Shown here one piece after another: positions 37,579-50,640 of a stretch of DNA of 64,000 nt. Within the stretch, counting starts at the first letter, position 1, and the number at the start of each line of letters is the position of its first letter. The notes under the pieces are model-generated. The model ran no database searches. It worked only from the letters and a program-made list of their open reading frames with translations, and was not told where the DNA came from. The stretch covers positions 2,756,348-2,820,347 of the forward strand of contig CM055108.1 of assembly GCA_029204225.1 (NCBI GenBank), read 5' to 3'. The translations under genes and the position numbers were made by a program. Source of the DNA: Diphasiastrum complanatum (taxonomy: Eukaryota > Streptophyta > Lycopodiopsida > Lycopodiales > Lycopodiaceae).

Positions 37579-38329
37579 GCTTCGCCAATTTTTCAGTTTG
37601 CAGCATGTTTGTTGGATGGTTAACTTGCATTAGGCATCTTGTCGTGGCATGAATAGTGTTAAATTTACATTTAGGATTAGTTTGGGAGTGATTTTGCCTG
37701 ATTTGAGTGGATTTGCTTGGTTGAAATCTAATCTAATTGTGGAATAGGGAAAGCTATTCAGATCGCCAATTTTAAAATCCATTTGGATCTGAGATATAAA
37801 AAAAAAACAACAAAAATCGGTCAAATCTGCCAGATTTTGGTCAGAAAGAGACAAAAATCGTCATCAAAGCCGATAACTTTTTGCCCTCTTTCGGAAAACA
37901 TTCGTCGAGTTGCAAGCACCTTTAGTTTTGATCAAGAACCTTCAGTTTGAAAGGCGAACAATCCTTCCCAACAGATTTCAAGAAACATCAAAAAAATCAC
38001 CATAACCCTAAAAATACAGAAAAAGAACCTTTGCCTGATTCACGATGCATAGGTGTGATTTAGATCTATCTACTACCAGGTCAACGAAGAATTATATCAG
38101 AAATACAAGGTTTCTCAAAGGATCAGTTGTCATATTTTCTAAAATTAGTAAGGACACTATTTTTATGCCTTATTGACATAATAAATAAATGTCTAAGTTG
38201 AAATCTAAGTTTGGCCTCCAAATTGCCAAATACAACCAACAAAACTAATTGAAAATTTTCACACTCCCTCTTCAACTAGTTTTACCACACTAAAGTGTCT
38301 TTCATATGTCTTAAAGTGCATGACATGTA
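37579..38329. other. Presumed leader of the Athila-type element
   Basis: No frame of note; a minus frame (37630-37854) shows no motif. The element seems to be truncated here. Confidence 0.45.
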
Positions 38330-38829
38330 ACTTCAATATTTGTAATTTTTGGAGTAGAATGGAGCCAATATTTTTTATTTGGATTCCTTATTGAATGAAA
38401 CTCATTGATTTGGACTCAACATTGAATGAAACTTTTTTAGATGTAATTTATTTATGGCCCTAAATAGGGTTGTTGTGATGATTTGCTTTTAGGTTGAAGT
38501 TGCCTCGAAATCTAAAATTATGACCTAAATTTAGTATGAGGAGTTAGATGTGTAACATCATTCCAAGAGATTCCAAGAAACTACTTATCACCATACGTTG
38601 ATTCGTCAATACTCCCCACACACGCACACACACACATGATATGATTGCCAATGTCTCTCCACGACATTAGGGGAGACCGTAGATGGAACCACATGAGTGT
38701 CTCTTCTTGTGGAGGTTGCGACGATGATGGTGCACTTAAAGTGGCCTCTAGTCCAGCACATCCTTCTAGCATGCCTCATCGTAAGGACTTTTTACAATGA
38801 GAGACACTCTTGTGGCTTCATTAACGATC

Positions 38830-38861
<32 letters not shown>

Positions 38862-40052
38862 ACATGATACAACTGCCAATGCCCCTTCTTGACATTAAGA
38901 GACTGTAGGAGGGAGCCGCTTGAGTGTCTCTTGTTGTGGAGATTGCGATGATGGAGCGCTTTGGTCGCTAGTCCAGCACACCTTTCTAGTAGGTCTTGTC
39001 GTAGGGACTCCTTACAATGAGAGACACTAAGGTTGTCTTCCTACGATCTCCTCTACGATTTCCCCCAAAGAATATAAGGCCTTTTCATTACGGTAGCGGC
39101 AGCGAGAGACATTTTCATGCCCATTCCGTAAGTTTTCTACTTGTAAATTGAATTTGACTTTAATGAAATTCAAATTTTATTTTTTTTGATTTTTTTGCAC
39201 TACATAAATAATCTATTTATTTGTATGAATTCTAATAAAAGCTTTGTCGGTCTGTGCAGAAGTCCACCTTACATATGCACGCTTACTGATTTAGTTTATA
39301 TATATATTTTTGTAGTTCGACTATTTATGTTCTTGGGCCATTATATTTATACTCTTGGACAATTCATATATGGTTATTTTGTTAATAATAATATTTTTTC
39401 ACATGTCTGTAATTACATGAAAATTTAACTCCAATATTCATAATTTTTAGGGTGGAATGGAGCCAGTAAATTTTTTATATTCGTTATTGATATAAACTCA
39501 TTTATTTGGACTTATTTCTATTGTCTTTGGTTACTTGCAGCATTGATCCCACCCTTCATTTATTCCGTCTCGTGACAGAGATCTGGTTGTAGTTGTGGGT
39601 CATCCCATTTTTCTTCCATGAGTGATGATGAGTTGCTCGATTAGATGGATGAAGTGCCCTTGTGGGCAAGCAGACTCATGGAGAGATTAAGGGCTTGATG
39701 GGAGGCTTAGAGTTATAGTAGGCAGGTCGACTACCTGTCAACCTCCTCTCGCGTCTGAGGAAATCAATCTCCACACCCCTCCGGCTGAGGTGTTTTCCCT
39801 TTCCACAAGGATCTCTCCGGCGAGAGCCCACCCCCCCCCCCCCCCCCCCCCCCAACCATGATAATGCTAGTGCCTCTTCCCAGCATTCTCGATAGAAGAG
39901 AGATCGTAGGAAGAGTCGCCTCACAACAACAACTCCTGTTGTGTCCTGTTGTGGAGGTTGCGACGATGATGTTGCGCCTCAGGCTACCTCAAGTCCACAA
40001 CATATCTCTTTAGCAAGCCTCATCATTGGAATTCCTTACTTCGAGAAACACT
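38330..40052. repeat. Repeat family with poly-C or CA-headed copies
   Basis: Three copies of a unit of about 200 bp start near 38610, 38862 and 39854. Each opens with CATGATA-like sequence straight after a C- or CA-rich tract (a CA run; 31 C at 38831-38861; 23 C at 39831-39853). Each contains TTGTGGAGGTTGCGA-like and AGTCCAGCACA-like words. A separate segment of about 85 bp near 38335 recurs near 39430. This suggests one larger duplication of about 1.1 kb plus a local one. Confidence 0.75.
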
Positions 40053-41601
40053 TACTCATGACGTAGTATGCATGGCACATGTACATGATTTTATAGCTCA
40101 TGCATCTGTCACACCCTAAGTATCTACTCACTCATCATATTTTTTCGTCTTCGGCACCCACTGCCCTAGACTTCATTTCTCCTATTGGGATACCGATGTA
40201 AAAACTTATTTTTTAGTAGTCGTGCTTCAAAAAAGCCTCGATGTTAGGGTCGAAAATGTTCTAGAATGTTGTAGTGATTGAAGTTCTATCTTTTGACTAT
40301 AGTAGATATATTTTAAGTAATTCTAAGTTAGTGTTGGCCATTTATAGTGGCCATTTACAATACATGCCCATCGCACAAAGTACAAAAATATTAAGGGCTC
40401 TCACAACCTCAATTTTAAAAATAATGTAACTAACAGACACCGCATAATGGTACACTTGTATTCCACAAAGTGCCACTAGCTGCAAATATGCCTTGAAGCA
40501 TTAGGAAGAACAATCAACTAATTTGGTTAAGTGTCTTGAAGCACAGTAGGAAATTTATGTGGTGAGATATCAAAGATCCAAATTCTAGTGAAATTTTGGC
40601 ACTTCATCTTTTTCATGTATGATGTCTAGATCGCTAATCTTGCGTAGTATGGCTTCCATGCCCTTTCATAGTCAGTCTCCCTGCTTCCTCCTCTCTTTGT
40701 TGTAGTATACATCGTAGATGTTAGATGCAAATCATTTCCAAAGTAGGTAGATTTCTCTTATGCTAATTCTTGGAACCCAGAGTGGCCAAGATCAGACACT
40801 AGATCTAGTAGAAAGGTGGTAAAATAAGGGTAACATAAAATTTTGGCATCATTGCCATGAAAGTAGATGATTAGATGAATACTTGTCACTTTTGAGATTT
40901 TTTATTTTATTTTTGCCTCTGTTTTCTGTCATTAATCTTTTTAGTAGATGCATGTTGCTTGTGTGAACCTTTCTCATAGCTTTTACTTGCTCAAAATCCA
41001 GTCTTCTGTTGATTTTTTGCAAGGGCACACTTAGTCTGACCCTTGTCCCTGGTAGGCAATCCTTTTTGTTCAGTAGCTTAGATGAGTGTTTATCACTCTA
41101 TAGCGAGCCTTGGAAAAAAAACACTCACCAACAGTAGAAAACACTCATCTTTTGATAGTAATTGATTTTTTTGAAGAAGTTTTTTATATTAATGACTAAA
41201 TCATTCAATGATTATACAACCTTTTCATAGCACATAGTGGCGGAAACAAACTAGATAATGGTATATCAGTTGCACAAGTATGCCCTTCAAGAGATGCACA
41301 GGGGAACAAGCTCCAGAAGTGGATGACTTTGCAGGTTAAAAACACTACAGCTAAAAATTCAGCTGCAGCTGCCAAAAACTTGAGAGCAAGAAGTTATCAT
41401 GGGCAAGAAATGCAGGCATCCTCTGAAAAAAATAAAAAAATGAATGTGCTCTTTCTATGATACACCCTGTGCATACTGCAACTAGAATGTTAATCAAACT
41501 CAAGAACCATGATTAAGATACAATCCCTAGAAAAATGTCAGATATACCTACTGTAGCAGAGCTGAATTGCTTGTTTTCGATTAGATAACTTTACGGGTTA
41601 G
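40053..41601. other. Intergenic; bZIP 3' untranslated region at its right end
   Basis: No gene seen. The bZIP 3' UTR must start at 41601 and extend toward lower coordinates; its end is not visible. Confidence 0.5.
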
Positions 41602-41963
41602 TTATTCTTGAAGTGAGCTACTACTTCCCTTATTCACTATGGATGTAGACACTTCTGATTTCATGAAGGATGCTGCAATACCATTGGCAAGCCCTTTGTG
41701 AGATGAAAGAGAATTAGGCTGAAGTGATTCCTCATTATTTGATTGATGTGAAGGCCATTGCTGCTTTTCAAGCGCACCCTGAATATGGAGCTGTTGGAGT
41801 TGTTGAAGATGAAAATTCAGGATATGAGACTGTTGCGGATATTGAAAAAAAAGTGGAAGCTGCTGATTTCCCATGTTAAATGTCTGCCCGTTACCACCAC
41901 CAGTAACTTGTCCAGTTGCCAGCTTCAACCTCTGCACTTCATCTTTCAAAGCATCGTTCAAAG
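41602..41963 (-). CDS. Group-I bZIP transcription factor, exon 4 (zipper end and Gln-rich tail)
   Basis: Encodes residues 291-409 (counting from the Met at 56074). It begins LNDALKDEVQRLKLATGQ, the conserved end of the long zipper in the VIP1/RF2a/PosF21 group, with Leu295 and Leu302 keeping the heptad register. A glutamine-rich tail (QQLQQLHIQGALEKQQW) follows, typical of the activation region of this group, and the protein ends in SSSSLQE. The acceptor is TTTTTATGTCCAG at 41964. The split Ala codon joins exon 3 in frame. Confidence 0.93.
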
Positions 41964-42900
41964 CTGGACATAAAAACATAAAACCTGTATTGATCAGTTG
42001 AATTTTTACTCTGCCAATCACAAATAAATAGGGAATCATATTTCAATCACAGTATAGACTACGAACTCATGCTCATTGGCCAAGGAGACAGTAAGAGGAA
42101 AAGTGATAATGAGCAAGCCTTCGTGGTTTGTCAGAAACATCTCACGAAATTTACTAAAAGTGATACAAGAATCCATTCAGATGCCTTTTTCTGATTCGAG
42201 TTTAACAAATGACAACCAAGGCTTATTTTATTGCATCTATCATCAGATAATGTACTCTTATAATCATGACAGAATTGTATCCTAAGAAAAATGCTGAACA
42301 AGCACCATTTAAGCAGCTAACGTTGGCATCCGAACATAAGACCGAACAGACTATTGCAAGAACCAATTATCAGATATCTGTCAAAAACATATTCAAAGGC
42401 CCAGAAACCACCAGCTATAGTGACAAAAATGATGCAGACAAGATTGAAAGATGGCACTTGACTGGAGTTTAATGAGCACTTCATCAAACCCATTTCAATC
42501 ATATACTTGTTATGGTTCTTGTTTCAACAGAAGATCTGGTCCACTTGCCCAGATTTAGGAGCCCAACTCTAGAGGACCTAGTTTATACAGTCTGTACAAG
42601 CTAACATTCGAGTTAACATTTCTTCCCTTCGTTAGGCATAATTAGGAGAGGCACTTTTCCCTTCCCAGCAGATAATTGAAAGTGGATGTGCCTCTGTTTG
42701 TGTCCGATACCCTACCTAGCACATTTTAGCTCGCATTAATAGTCAACTATGTAAGGTTGGGTTTCTCCTTGCAAACTTCATTAGTTCTGGCATAGATTTG
42801 ACCAGATACAGCTTAGTGTCCAGCACGCCCCTATTCTGATTTTTAGGTCTTCTACTCTACCCCTGTTCTTTAAAAACCAGTTCCTCAGATGGACAATCAC

Positions 42901-43210
42901 AGTCCATGCTTCTCTAATACACTTCTCTGATTAGTTCACTTCTCTGATTAGTCCATGCTTCTCTAATACACTTCTCTGATTAGTGCCCGCTCACTTTTGG
43001 TCCCAGCTATTTTATGGCTTCACTTTATTAAGTTCTGATCCCCTCGTTATGGATAAGACTGTTTGACATCAGAAATGCCCCCTACACGAAGGTTGCACTT
43101 GGAACTCACAACTATTTTATGGCTTTACTTTATTAGGTTTGAACTCTGCTTGTTAGGGATAAGACTATTTGACATTAGAAATTCCTACAAGAAGGTTTCA
43201 ATTGGACTTC
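42901..43210. repeat. Two adjacent tandem duplications (49 bp and about 105 bp)
   Basis: AGTCCATGCTTCTCTAATAC occurs at 42901 and 42950. A diverged pair of about 105 bp starts at 43005 and 43110 (CTATTTTATGGCTT in both). Confidence 0.85.
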
Positions 43211-45639
43211 TAGATATTGCTGGGATAGTAAAAATAAGAACCATAGACTTTCATTTCTTGGATATGTCCTAGCTTCTTGTAGAAGAGTTCTGTTTTCCGA
43301 AAATCGTAGCTAGAGATCTGCATGAGCTATTAACAACCATTGTTATTCATTGATTTTTCTTAGTTGGAGAATGCTTTGTGAATGCTATTTGCAATCTTTT
43401 ACGTCATTTGATTCAAATATTTGTGACTAAGTCTATGACATGGCACTTTCCTGTATCATCTGGTTGCTGACCGTTTTTTTTCCTCTACCATCCTTACACC
43501 TACTTGTTGCTCCCTCCCTCTCACATTGCTTCATCACTGACCTACAGGCTGTCCATCGCTGCCTATTCTGTTCCCATTTGGTCAATCGCTGGTCCTTCTC
43601 TAAAGATTCATCGCACCTCCGTTTGCTTCCATCTACTGAATTGCTGCCCTTTCCCGACCCATCTACTAGGTCATTGACCTATTATCTATAAGCTACATGT
43701 AGCTTGATCGCTGCCCCACACACTTGTCTGCCACAGGTCGCTGTCCCAACACACCTCTAAAGGTCCATCACTAGCCTAAGAATCATCTCTTTACTAGATC
43801 CCTTCCTTTATATCATCCTAAGGTTCATCGCTGCCTTCACACCTCTTTTGAGGTCCATTATTAATCTAGCAATGCCATTATGCTCCATAAATCTGATTGC
43901 CAGTTCCCAGCCTCTTATTCCTTTCAAACCTTATTTTGTCCATTTGCCACTTGCTTCTTTGCTACCACATCTTATTATTTTCCCACTCCTATTTGTATTA
44001 TCATTTCCCTGCCTCATCTCATTTGGTTTCTTTGTTGTATCGTTACACCTTTTCTGTTCCTTCCTTGTGCTTCCATCACGCCTTCCATGCAACCTTCTTC
44101 CTCCAGTGATGGCATCCAAGCTCAATTGGATGCCCATGCTGGCCATATGATCAATGTTCGTTTGAAACAGAGTCACCCAACATACTTCCATATTGCAAAA
44201 TATCCAAGATTAAATGGCTGATATGAAATCCATGATGCAGTCCATCTCTCTTCTACACCTGCTTGTCGCTCCTATGGATGCACCTACCTTTCCCACAGCT
44301 GCTCCTACTGATATGGAGACCGAAACATCTGTTACCCTTCGTACTGAGAATCTTATTTCATTCTAGAAGGGCCTTTGTTGTGGACAACGACCAGCAGCTA
44401 CTTTTTGGAGGCTTCATCGCCGCCCAAGGAGGACAGAATTAGCCAAGATTTTCACAAATTTTCCTTTATGTGGCTGTCCAAAGGAGCTAAAGAACACAAA
44501 TTCATCAAATTTCGTCAAGGGAGGCAGTCACTTCACTTTTCTTAGGCCTTCATCAGTACTAAAAGCTGTTACAAGTCTGAGTAGGGCTGCAAATCCAAAT
44601 TTCAAAACTATGAAAGTTTGTTAAATGGCAGTCCAGCAGGTGGCCTATTGGGTAACTCAAATTGGCTACCTTGGGGACTGAAGTTCTTCCAAACGTTAGT
44701 ATTTGGGGGCTGTTTGGACTTGTGTTCCACCTTTAAATGCACTATCTCCCTTTGGATTGGTATCAAAAGGAATGCTTTACTACAGTTTGAGCATAAGCAA
44801 GGGGCACCTCCTTATTCGAAGACCATCAGGTTCTAGCAAATCAAGGTACCCAGTAATTAATCATCAAGGACACGATCTACTCCCTTTGCTGAATTTTTCT
44901 CTTGTTGCTGCTTATCCAGAGTGTATAAGAGAGTGAAAATTAGGTTAATTAGGAGAAAAAGAAAAGTGGTGGTGAGAAGACAAGAGAGGATAAAAAAAAT
45001 TCAACAAACATACATTTGAATTTCCTTAGAATGTTTATACCTAGCTTGTAATACCAAATTCTCTTTGTTTCTTTTTACTCATTTCTTTCAATTAACTTTA
45101 GCTTCTACTAGAGAAAAATCAAGATGGCTTTTATAGATGAACAAATCAAGATCCTGACTTCTCCCATAACATATTTTCCGGCTCAAAGTCCCCCGTTCCA
45201 CTATGGATGTAAAGCCCTCAAGTTCGGAATTTCCACCTCCAAACGTGCAAAATCACTTAGGAGTGTTGGAAAGATCTATGCTTGACATGCAAGGCATGCT
45301 ATGGATGTTGTAAATCGATGTGGCATAAAGTTCAGGACACCCCTAATTGTCCATAGATGACACGCGCTAATTTTAAGAAATCATTCCGAAACAGGTTCAT
45401 CTTGCTCCATGAGCACGTAAAGGCCATGGAAGAGCGGCATTTACATAGGCAGGAAATTACATCTATCCATGCCTATGTTGATATGTGTAGGGAACATTTT
45501 GATGGATGCAAGTGACAAGTTCATTTTAGGATCACAAAAAAGGTTGTGACCTCCAACGTCGCATGGAAATTGTGCCAGTTTGCCTTCTCTCCATGTAGGA
45601 AAAACTCAAGCCGCTAGTCCTCGCCTACTCATAATCCGT

Positions 45640-46240
45640 GCGATCCAACTTGATGCACATTTTTTCCTCCTTGGGAACCGATGTCCATCTTATCTTTGCC
45701 CCGCTTCTTAAAGAACTTTTTATCTTTAGATTTAGCCTTGGGTAAAATTGGCTCCTTCTGAGCACCAGAATAGGTATCATCGAAGATTTTCGCAAAGTGG
45801 AATGCATCTTTGAGGCTCTGTGATTGGTTTCGCTACACTTCATGTTGGTATTCTTTAGGAAGTCCCAAAATAAGATGTAATTTAATGAGCGGGATCGATT
45901 CGATTAATAAGTCAAGGGAAAACTTCCTGAAATTCCTGCAACTAGGCGTCCAATGGCCTACTCCCCATCTACAAAGAGGCAAACCACTAATAGTACCCAA
46001 AGTCATCAAGAACCGAGAGAAATGCCAACTTAAAGACCTCCTGAAAAGCATCCCAAATGGTAGTGATATTGGCTCTTTCCTTAAGATCTTGTCACCACGT
46101 AAACGCCTTCCCACGTAAACACATGATAGTATTAGTGATCTTGGTGCCATTTGGCTCATGCATAGAAGAGTGACTATTCCACCGATCAAGCCAAGACAAA
46201 ACCACTTCGGGTTGATATTCCTATATAGGATCATTATAGA
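45640..46240 (-). pseudogene. Ty3/Gypsy gag remnant in bZIP intron 3
   Basis: Pieced across frames on the minus strand, short segments fit the Gypsy capsid pattern: TTIWDAFQEVFKLAF (W-x2-F-x3-F), then IPLIKLHLILGLPKEYQHEV, SLKDAFHFAKIFDD and a lysine-rich KAKSKDKKFFKKRGKDK. Several frameshifts and stops are present. No zinc knuckle or pol is seen. Confidence 0.5.
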
Positions 46241-46324
46241 GATCAGTGACCCTGAGTATAGCATCGTATGACAACTAGAGCCACTTGACACATTTTGAGT
46301 CACACACCCACAGAACAAATACGA

Positions 46325-46554
46325 CATTCATGTCAATGACAGCAACAACAATTCATTCCGGATATACTTCTTGGGACTGCCCATACCAGCTCTTTCTTCG
46401 GCAGGGTTTGATGATAATTCAATCTCATTGCATTTTCTACATTCATGTCAATTACAGCAACAACAATTCATTCCGGATATACTTCTTGGGACTGCCCATA
46501 CCAGCTCTTTCTTCGGCAGGGTTTGATGATAATTCAATCTCATTGCATTTTCTA
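46325..46554. repeat. 115-bp tandem duplication, near-perfect
   Basis: Units 46325-46439 and 46440-46554 differ at one position (GAC against TAC near the start). A recent event inside bZIP intron 3. Confidence 0.95.
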
Positions 46555-46646
46555 CATATGTCTTGATTCCAGATTTTTTCCCTTACTTCTAGCTTTTGAT
46601 ACGCATTTATAGTTTCAGAGACATTTTACATGCCTTCAAGTCCTAA

Positions 46647-46660
46647 CCCCCCCCCCCCCG

Positions 46661-46751
<91 letters not shown>
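46647..46751. repeat. Compound C / CT / CA microsatellite
   Basis: A run of 13 C (46647-46659), then CT repeat (about 46667-46732) and AC repeat (46732-46751). Confidence 0.95.
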
Positions 46752-47249
46752 AGCATGAAAACTATCCACAATGTCAATTATATTCAAGCTCTACTATTTT
46801 TTTAAATCTTATAATCTTCCACGGAAAGACCTGTCACCTCTAGATTAGTTTGAATTTACCATGACAAGGACCCTACATTGAAAAGTCGATGATTGTTTTC
46901 TTGAAAACATACTTTTATCACCACTACATTCCTAGCCTAGAGTGTAATAATAACTTCCAAACCAACAAGAAGCTAAATTTCTTGTCCAACTAATAATTAG
47001 GTTCATATGTGGCAATTAGCATCATCATGGACACAACACTATGCAGCAATTTTTCATTTGAAGCTACCTGATACATAAAATTAGCATGGTTCAACTAGTA
47101 AAATTCATATTGTGATTGGATAAAGATCCCACATTAATCATTGCAACCAAAAATCCTAACATGTTTGTGCAAATTGAAATGGACAAGAATTGAGAAAGTA
47201 GATGACAACAGAAAAAGTATTCAAGGGAAAGTCATGAATGAAAAATCAC

Positions 47250-47334
47250 CATTATGCAATTGTGCTTGTTGCTCCATGGCTTGCAACCTTAGCTTGAGTT
47301 CACTGTTCTCATTTGTCAACCCAGTTGTATCTCT
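47250..47334 (-). CDS. Group-I bZIP transcription factor, exon 3 (leucine zipper middle)
   Basis: An 85-bp exon encoding residues 262-289: RDTTGLTNENSELKLRLQAM then EQQAQLHN, the signature middle of group-I zippers (RDTxGLTxENxELKLRLQAMEQQAQLRD). Leu267, Leu274 and Met281 hold the heptad positions. Acceptor TTTAG before 47334; donor GTGATT after 47250. It is too short to stand out as an open frame but fits exons 2 and 4 exactly in phase. Confidence 0.93.
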
Positions 47335-47739
47335 CTAAACCCCACCCAAATAACACAACATCCAACACAAACACAACTCATATCAAAATGAGAATGTTGC
47401 ATGCTAAATGTCTTATGGCTATAAATGTTAACTCTTCTATGCTTGAATGCATAATCACCCAAATGGACAAATCAAGTATACTTTACAAACCTCCAAAAAT
47501 TAAGCATGATATAAAACTAATAAATCTATAGCAGCCCACTTCACAATTTCTTTGTACTTGACAAGGACCTACTATATGTGTACATGTACTACAAACTTTA
47601 TAATATTTTATCTTAGAAGACCAAAACGTTCATTGTTACAAGCATGACTAGTTCTACAAGAAATTTGTAAGCAAAGTAAGTATCTATAACGCAACCTTCT
47701 GACTATGCTTCATAAAGGCACATCACACCATACGATAAG

Positions 47740-48214
47740 TGTCATGCCCATGACTGGTCTCGGGTAGCGTATCTACGCTAGGGACTGGTAGACCAACAAC
47801 CCGTAAGTTAATTGTGACTATAAGGGAATTGGGGCCCTTATGTGTACATGGTCATAATTAATAGGCCTAAACACTTGATGGTGGATTTGTATGGGTCTAT
47901 CAGTGAGTCATTGGGCAACTGGATGACGTGGCCCAGATAGGCTGCAGAGGTGTCACAGTGCACTACTAGTGGTGCATGGGCCTTGGAAGGTATAAGTATA
48001 CCTATTGGGCTCTCACTAGTGTATGCTTGATAGCACGACCGGTGGCAGGATGCTGCTGGTGTGATGCCATACTCCTCTTTGTGATTGATCCATAGCTTGG
48101 GGGCTAGATCCGTTCGATCTAGGTTGGTTGGGTTGGTTTGTCCACCATCAGATTCCCTTGTGTTGCTTGTGACTGGCATGCTTAGAATAGGATTCTTGGT
48201 TTGTGGACCTTACA
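47740..48214 (+). repeat. 5' LTR of the intronic Gypsy element
   Basis: 475 bp from TGTCATGCCC to TTACA. Positions up to about 48075 align with the 3' LTR; the last 140 bp have no partner because the 3' LTR is truncated. Confidence 0.9.
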
Positions 48215-48215
48215 T

Positions 48216-48228
48216 TGGTATCAGAGCC
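48216..48228 (+). other. Primer-binding site (tRNA-iMet type)
   Basis: TGGTATCAGAGCC, a perfect match to the common initiator-tRNA-Met site, two bases after the LTR end. Confidence 0.9.
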
Positions 48229-49394
48229 AATTCTAAGCACGTTTTGCCATTGATTTGTGTTACCGATGGAATCGTAAATTGTGTGAGAGATTTTTCCATT
48301 GTGTGATATGGAATCTCGACACTATTTCGAGAATTCAGTGGAGTATGCAACGAAGTGGTGGAATTGCGGATTATGCTCCCCGTAGATTTCCTTGTTTGAA
48401 GTGTAATCGGTTGTGTGGTAAGTGCACTATCAGGTATACAATCGGTTTGATGTTTAGACACTTCATATTGGTTTTCAAGAAGTAAATTTCCGATTTTCAA
48501 TTCATTTGTGTTGCCGTTTACTTCATTAGGGACACTTTTCCGTTAGCAACGGGATCAATAAGAGTAAATGATGGTTTTTTCGGCTTTTTGTTCATTACAC
48601 AGTGATTTAGGTGGTTTTGTTGGCTGTCTTTTGCTTTTTATTAAGCCAGTTTTGGCTTGAATCAAAGAAAAAGCAGAAAAAGAAGCACAAAAAAGACTAA
48701 TCACTGGTTGTGAGTGTTGGTGGTTTTTTACATGATTTGCATGGCGGTTTCTTGGTGATTCATAGGTTTATGCTGGATTTTTTGGCAAACTAACAGTGTT
48801 TGCAGGCGTATGTGAATCAATAAAGCCATTTGTTATGGTATGAATTACAAGAAAGCCTATCCTCCTGTGGTGAAGGGAAGGGCAGCTTGTAAATCTGTAG
48901 TTAGGAAAAATTTTGGCAGCATATACCCTGTCTTTCAGGTTTAAGAAATCTTATCAGTGTAAAATCTGTAAGAAAGCATGCTTAAGCATTTGAAAAAGCA
49001 AAGTAAGGCTGAGCAAGTTGAAAAGCGCCCTCAATGTTGCCTCTTTCTGCCAAAAAGTAGCAGTAAGGATGGTTTTTGGCTTCAAAATGAAGCTAATGCA
49101 TGTAGGAATGCTGATTTCCTACCGTAACGCAGATTCATTCATGAATGAATGTAAAAGAACGGATTAAAACCGCCCTTGAAACATCTGAATCTGCATAGTA
49201 ACAGCAGAATGTGTTGCCTGAATGCTGCCTGTATCTACATTAACAGCAGTAGGAATGCAAGAAAGACTTCAAGAACAAGCTATTTTAAAGATGGTTTCGG
49301 AGAAAAAACTGCTGATTCGGGCCTCAAGATCCGCCCCTGTTTACGCCTGGCAGCGCGCCCTCCATCCTCACATACACCTGCTGGAAAATCGTGT

Positions 49395-49395
<1 letters not shown>

Positions 49396-49434
<39 letters not shown>
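49396..49434. repeat. (CT)n microsatellite within the Gypsy element
   Basis: CT run of about 39 bp in the leader region of the element. Confidence 0.95.
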
Positions 49435-49441
<7 letters not shown>

Positions 49442-50149
49442 ACGGACTCGGGTTCGGGCCAGCAGGATCTTTCTCTGCTCGGGCCTCAGGAATCTATGAA
49501 TGAGAAGAGGGTGGGTAAACTCATTGTTAACTACTTTCTTCTTTTGTTAGGTAATGAGTTGATTAGGCCATGCTTGGTGGGGGGGGGGTGGGGGCTAAGA
49601 ACTGTAGTTTTATCTTAGTTTTTTCGTTTTCTTAGTATTCCATGGGTTTTTTTAGTTGTAATATACTACGTGTAATTTAAGGCAGTTAAAGCTATAGTGA
49701 AATCGTAATGGCTTAAAATCTATGGGAATTAGATATCGATGCATATAGTGGTTTTTCTACAAATATGTTGCACGATCCATTTTGCAAATGCTCATTGGTA
49801 TAAATCCTACAAGCACTTTTGGGTCTAATAAAACTACATTTTTTTTGGACAGTGCTCTATTAAGAAATTTGTACCCATAATGAGTTCAACCAAACATAAA
49901 TTTTTTATAATTTTTCGGTTTTCTAATAAATGGAGTGAAATTCTTGTTAGGGGTGGCAAATATAAATTCGCCAAACATCACTCGACAGGGATGGCCCCCT
50001 AAAGTGGGAAACGCATGGTTACAATGTTGGACCACGGTGTGTTTCGAATTTCAACTAGGCAACAAACAAAAAAAACTAAACGCAAAATCTATTTAATTGA
50101 TAATTAGCCATCAGGATTTACAGCTTGGGCTTAAAAACAAAATTTTTTT

Positions 50150-50640
50150 CGATGAGTAAAGCCCGGAAGTTGTTATTGACTGGATAAATCGTTGGCCAAG
50201 CTACTTTAGCTTATGCAACGTCCCAGAGTAAAAAAAAGTGAATTTCGTCGGTTTTTTGCTTTGGGTAAGGTCTCCTCATGGTGGAGGACGCAACCCATAA
50301 AAGTGTGATTGGGCTGAATTCCTGGAGGAATTCCGTAAGGCTTTTTCACAATTGACGAATTAGATTCGCTTTGATTAACTGCAATGGGTAATCGAGAATG
50401 TGAATTCTTGGATTTTTTCGCCAAGGTGTAAGTTTTACAAAAATCATGCACGGCCAGAAAGGACCCAGAAGCCTAAGATGGGAACTGAAATGGAACGAAA
50501 AAAGTTGTTTCTTGTGCTTGAAGTCGTAAGCGTACCAACACTATATGTTAAGAACAAGAAAATGCCGGTTCATTCTTCCCCATTTCTAAATCTGTCACTG
50601 TGAGCCTTATGGTGACCGTAAAGATTGTGAAAAGGGGCGA
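50150..50640 (+). pseudogene. Decayed Gypsy gag
   Basis: The plus frame from about 50155 reads VIDWINRWPSYF-like sequence and then WAEFLEEFRKAF, fitting the W-x2-F-x3-F capsid motif. A lysine-rich segment follows, with cysteines near 50596-50660 at non-canonical spacing. Several stops are present. Weak but in the right position and orientation. Confidence 0.45.

Larger units (their letters stand above)
41964..47249 (-). other. bZIP intron 3, 5286 bp
   Basis: Donor GTGATT at 47249, acceptor CAG at 41964. Contains local tandem duplications (42901-43210, 46325-46554), a Gypsy gag remnant (45640-46240) and a C/CT/CA compound tract (46647-46751). Other open frames (43440-44220, 44618-44936) show no recognised domain. 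Confidence 0.8.

Noticed and set aside
39676-39924. 82-codon minus frame with a glycine run
   Set aside because: The glycine run is the poly-C tract read on the other strand.
43440-44220. Overlapping hydrophobic frames of 70-113 codons in bZIP intron 3
   Set aside because: Three frames on the same strand and one on the other are all open over a C/T-rich stretch; composition bias, not coding.
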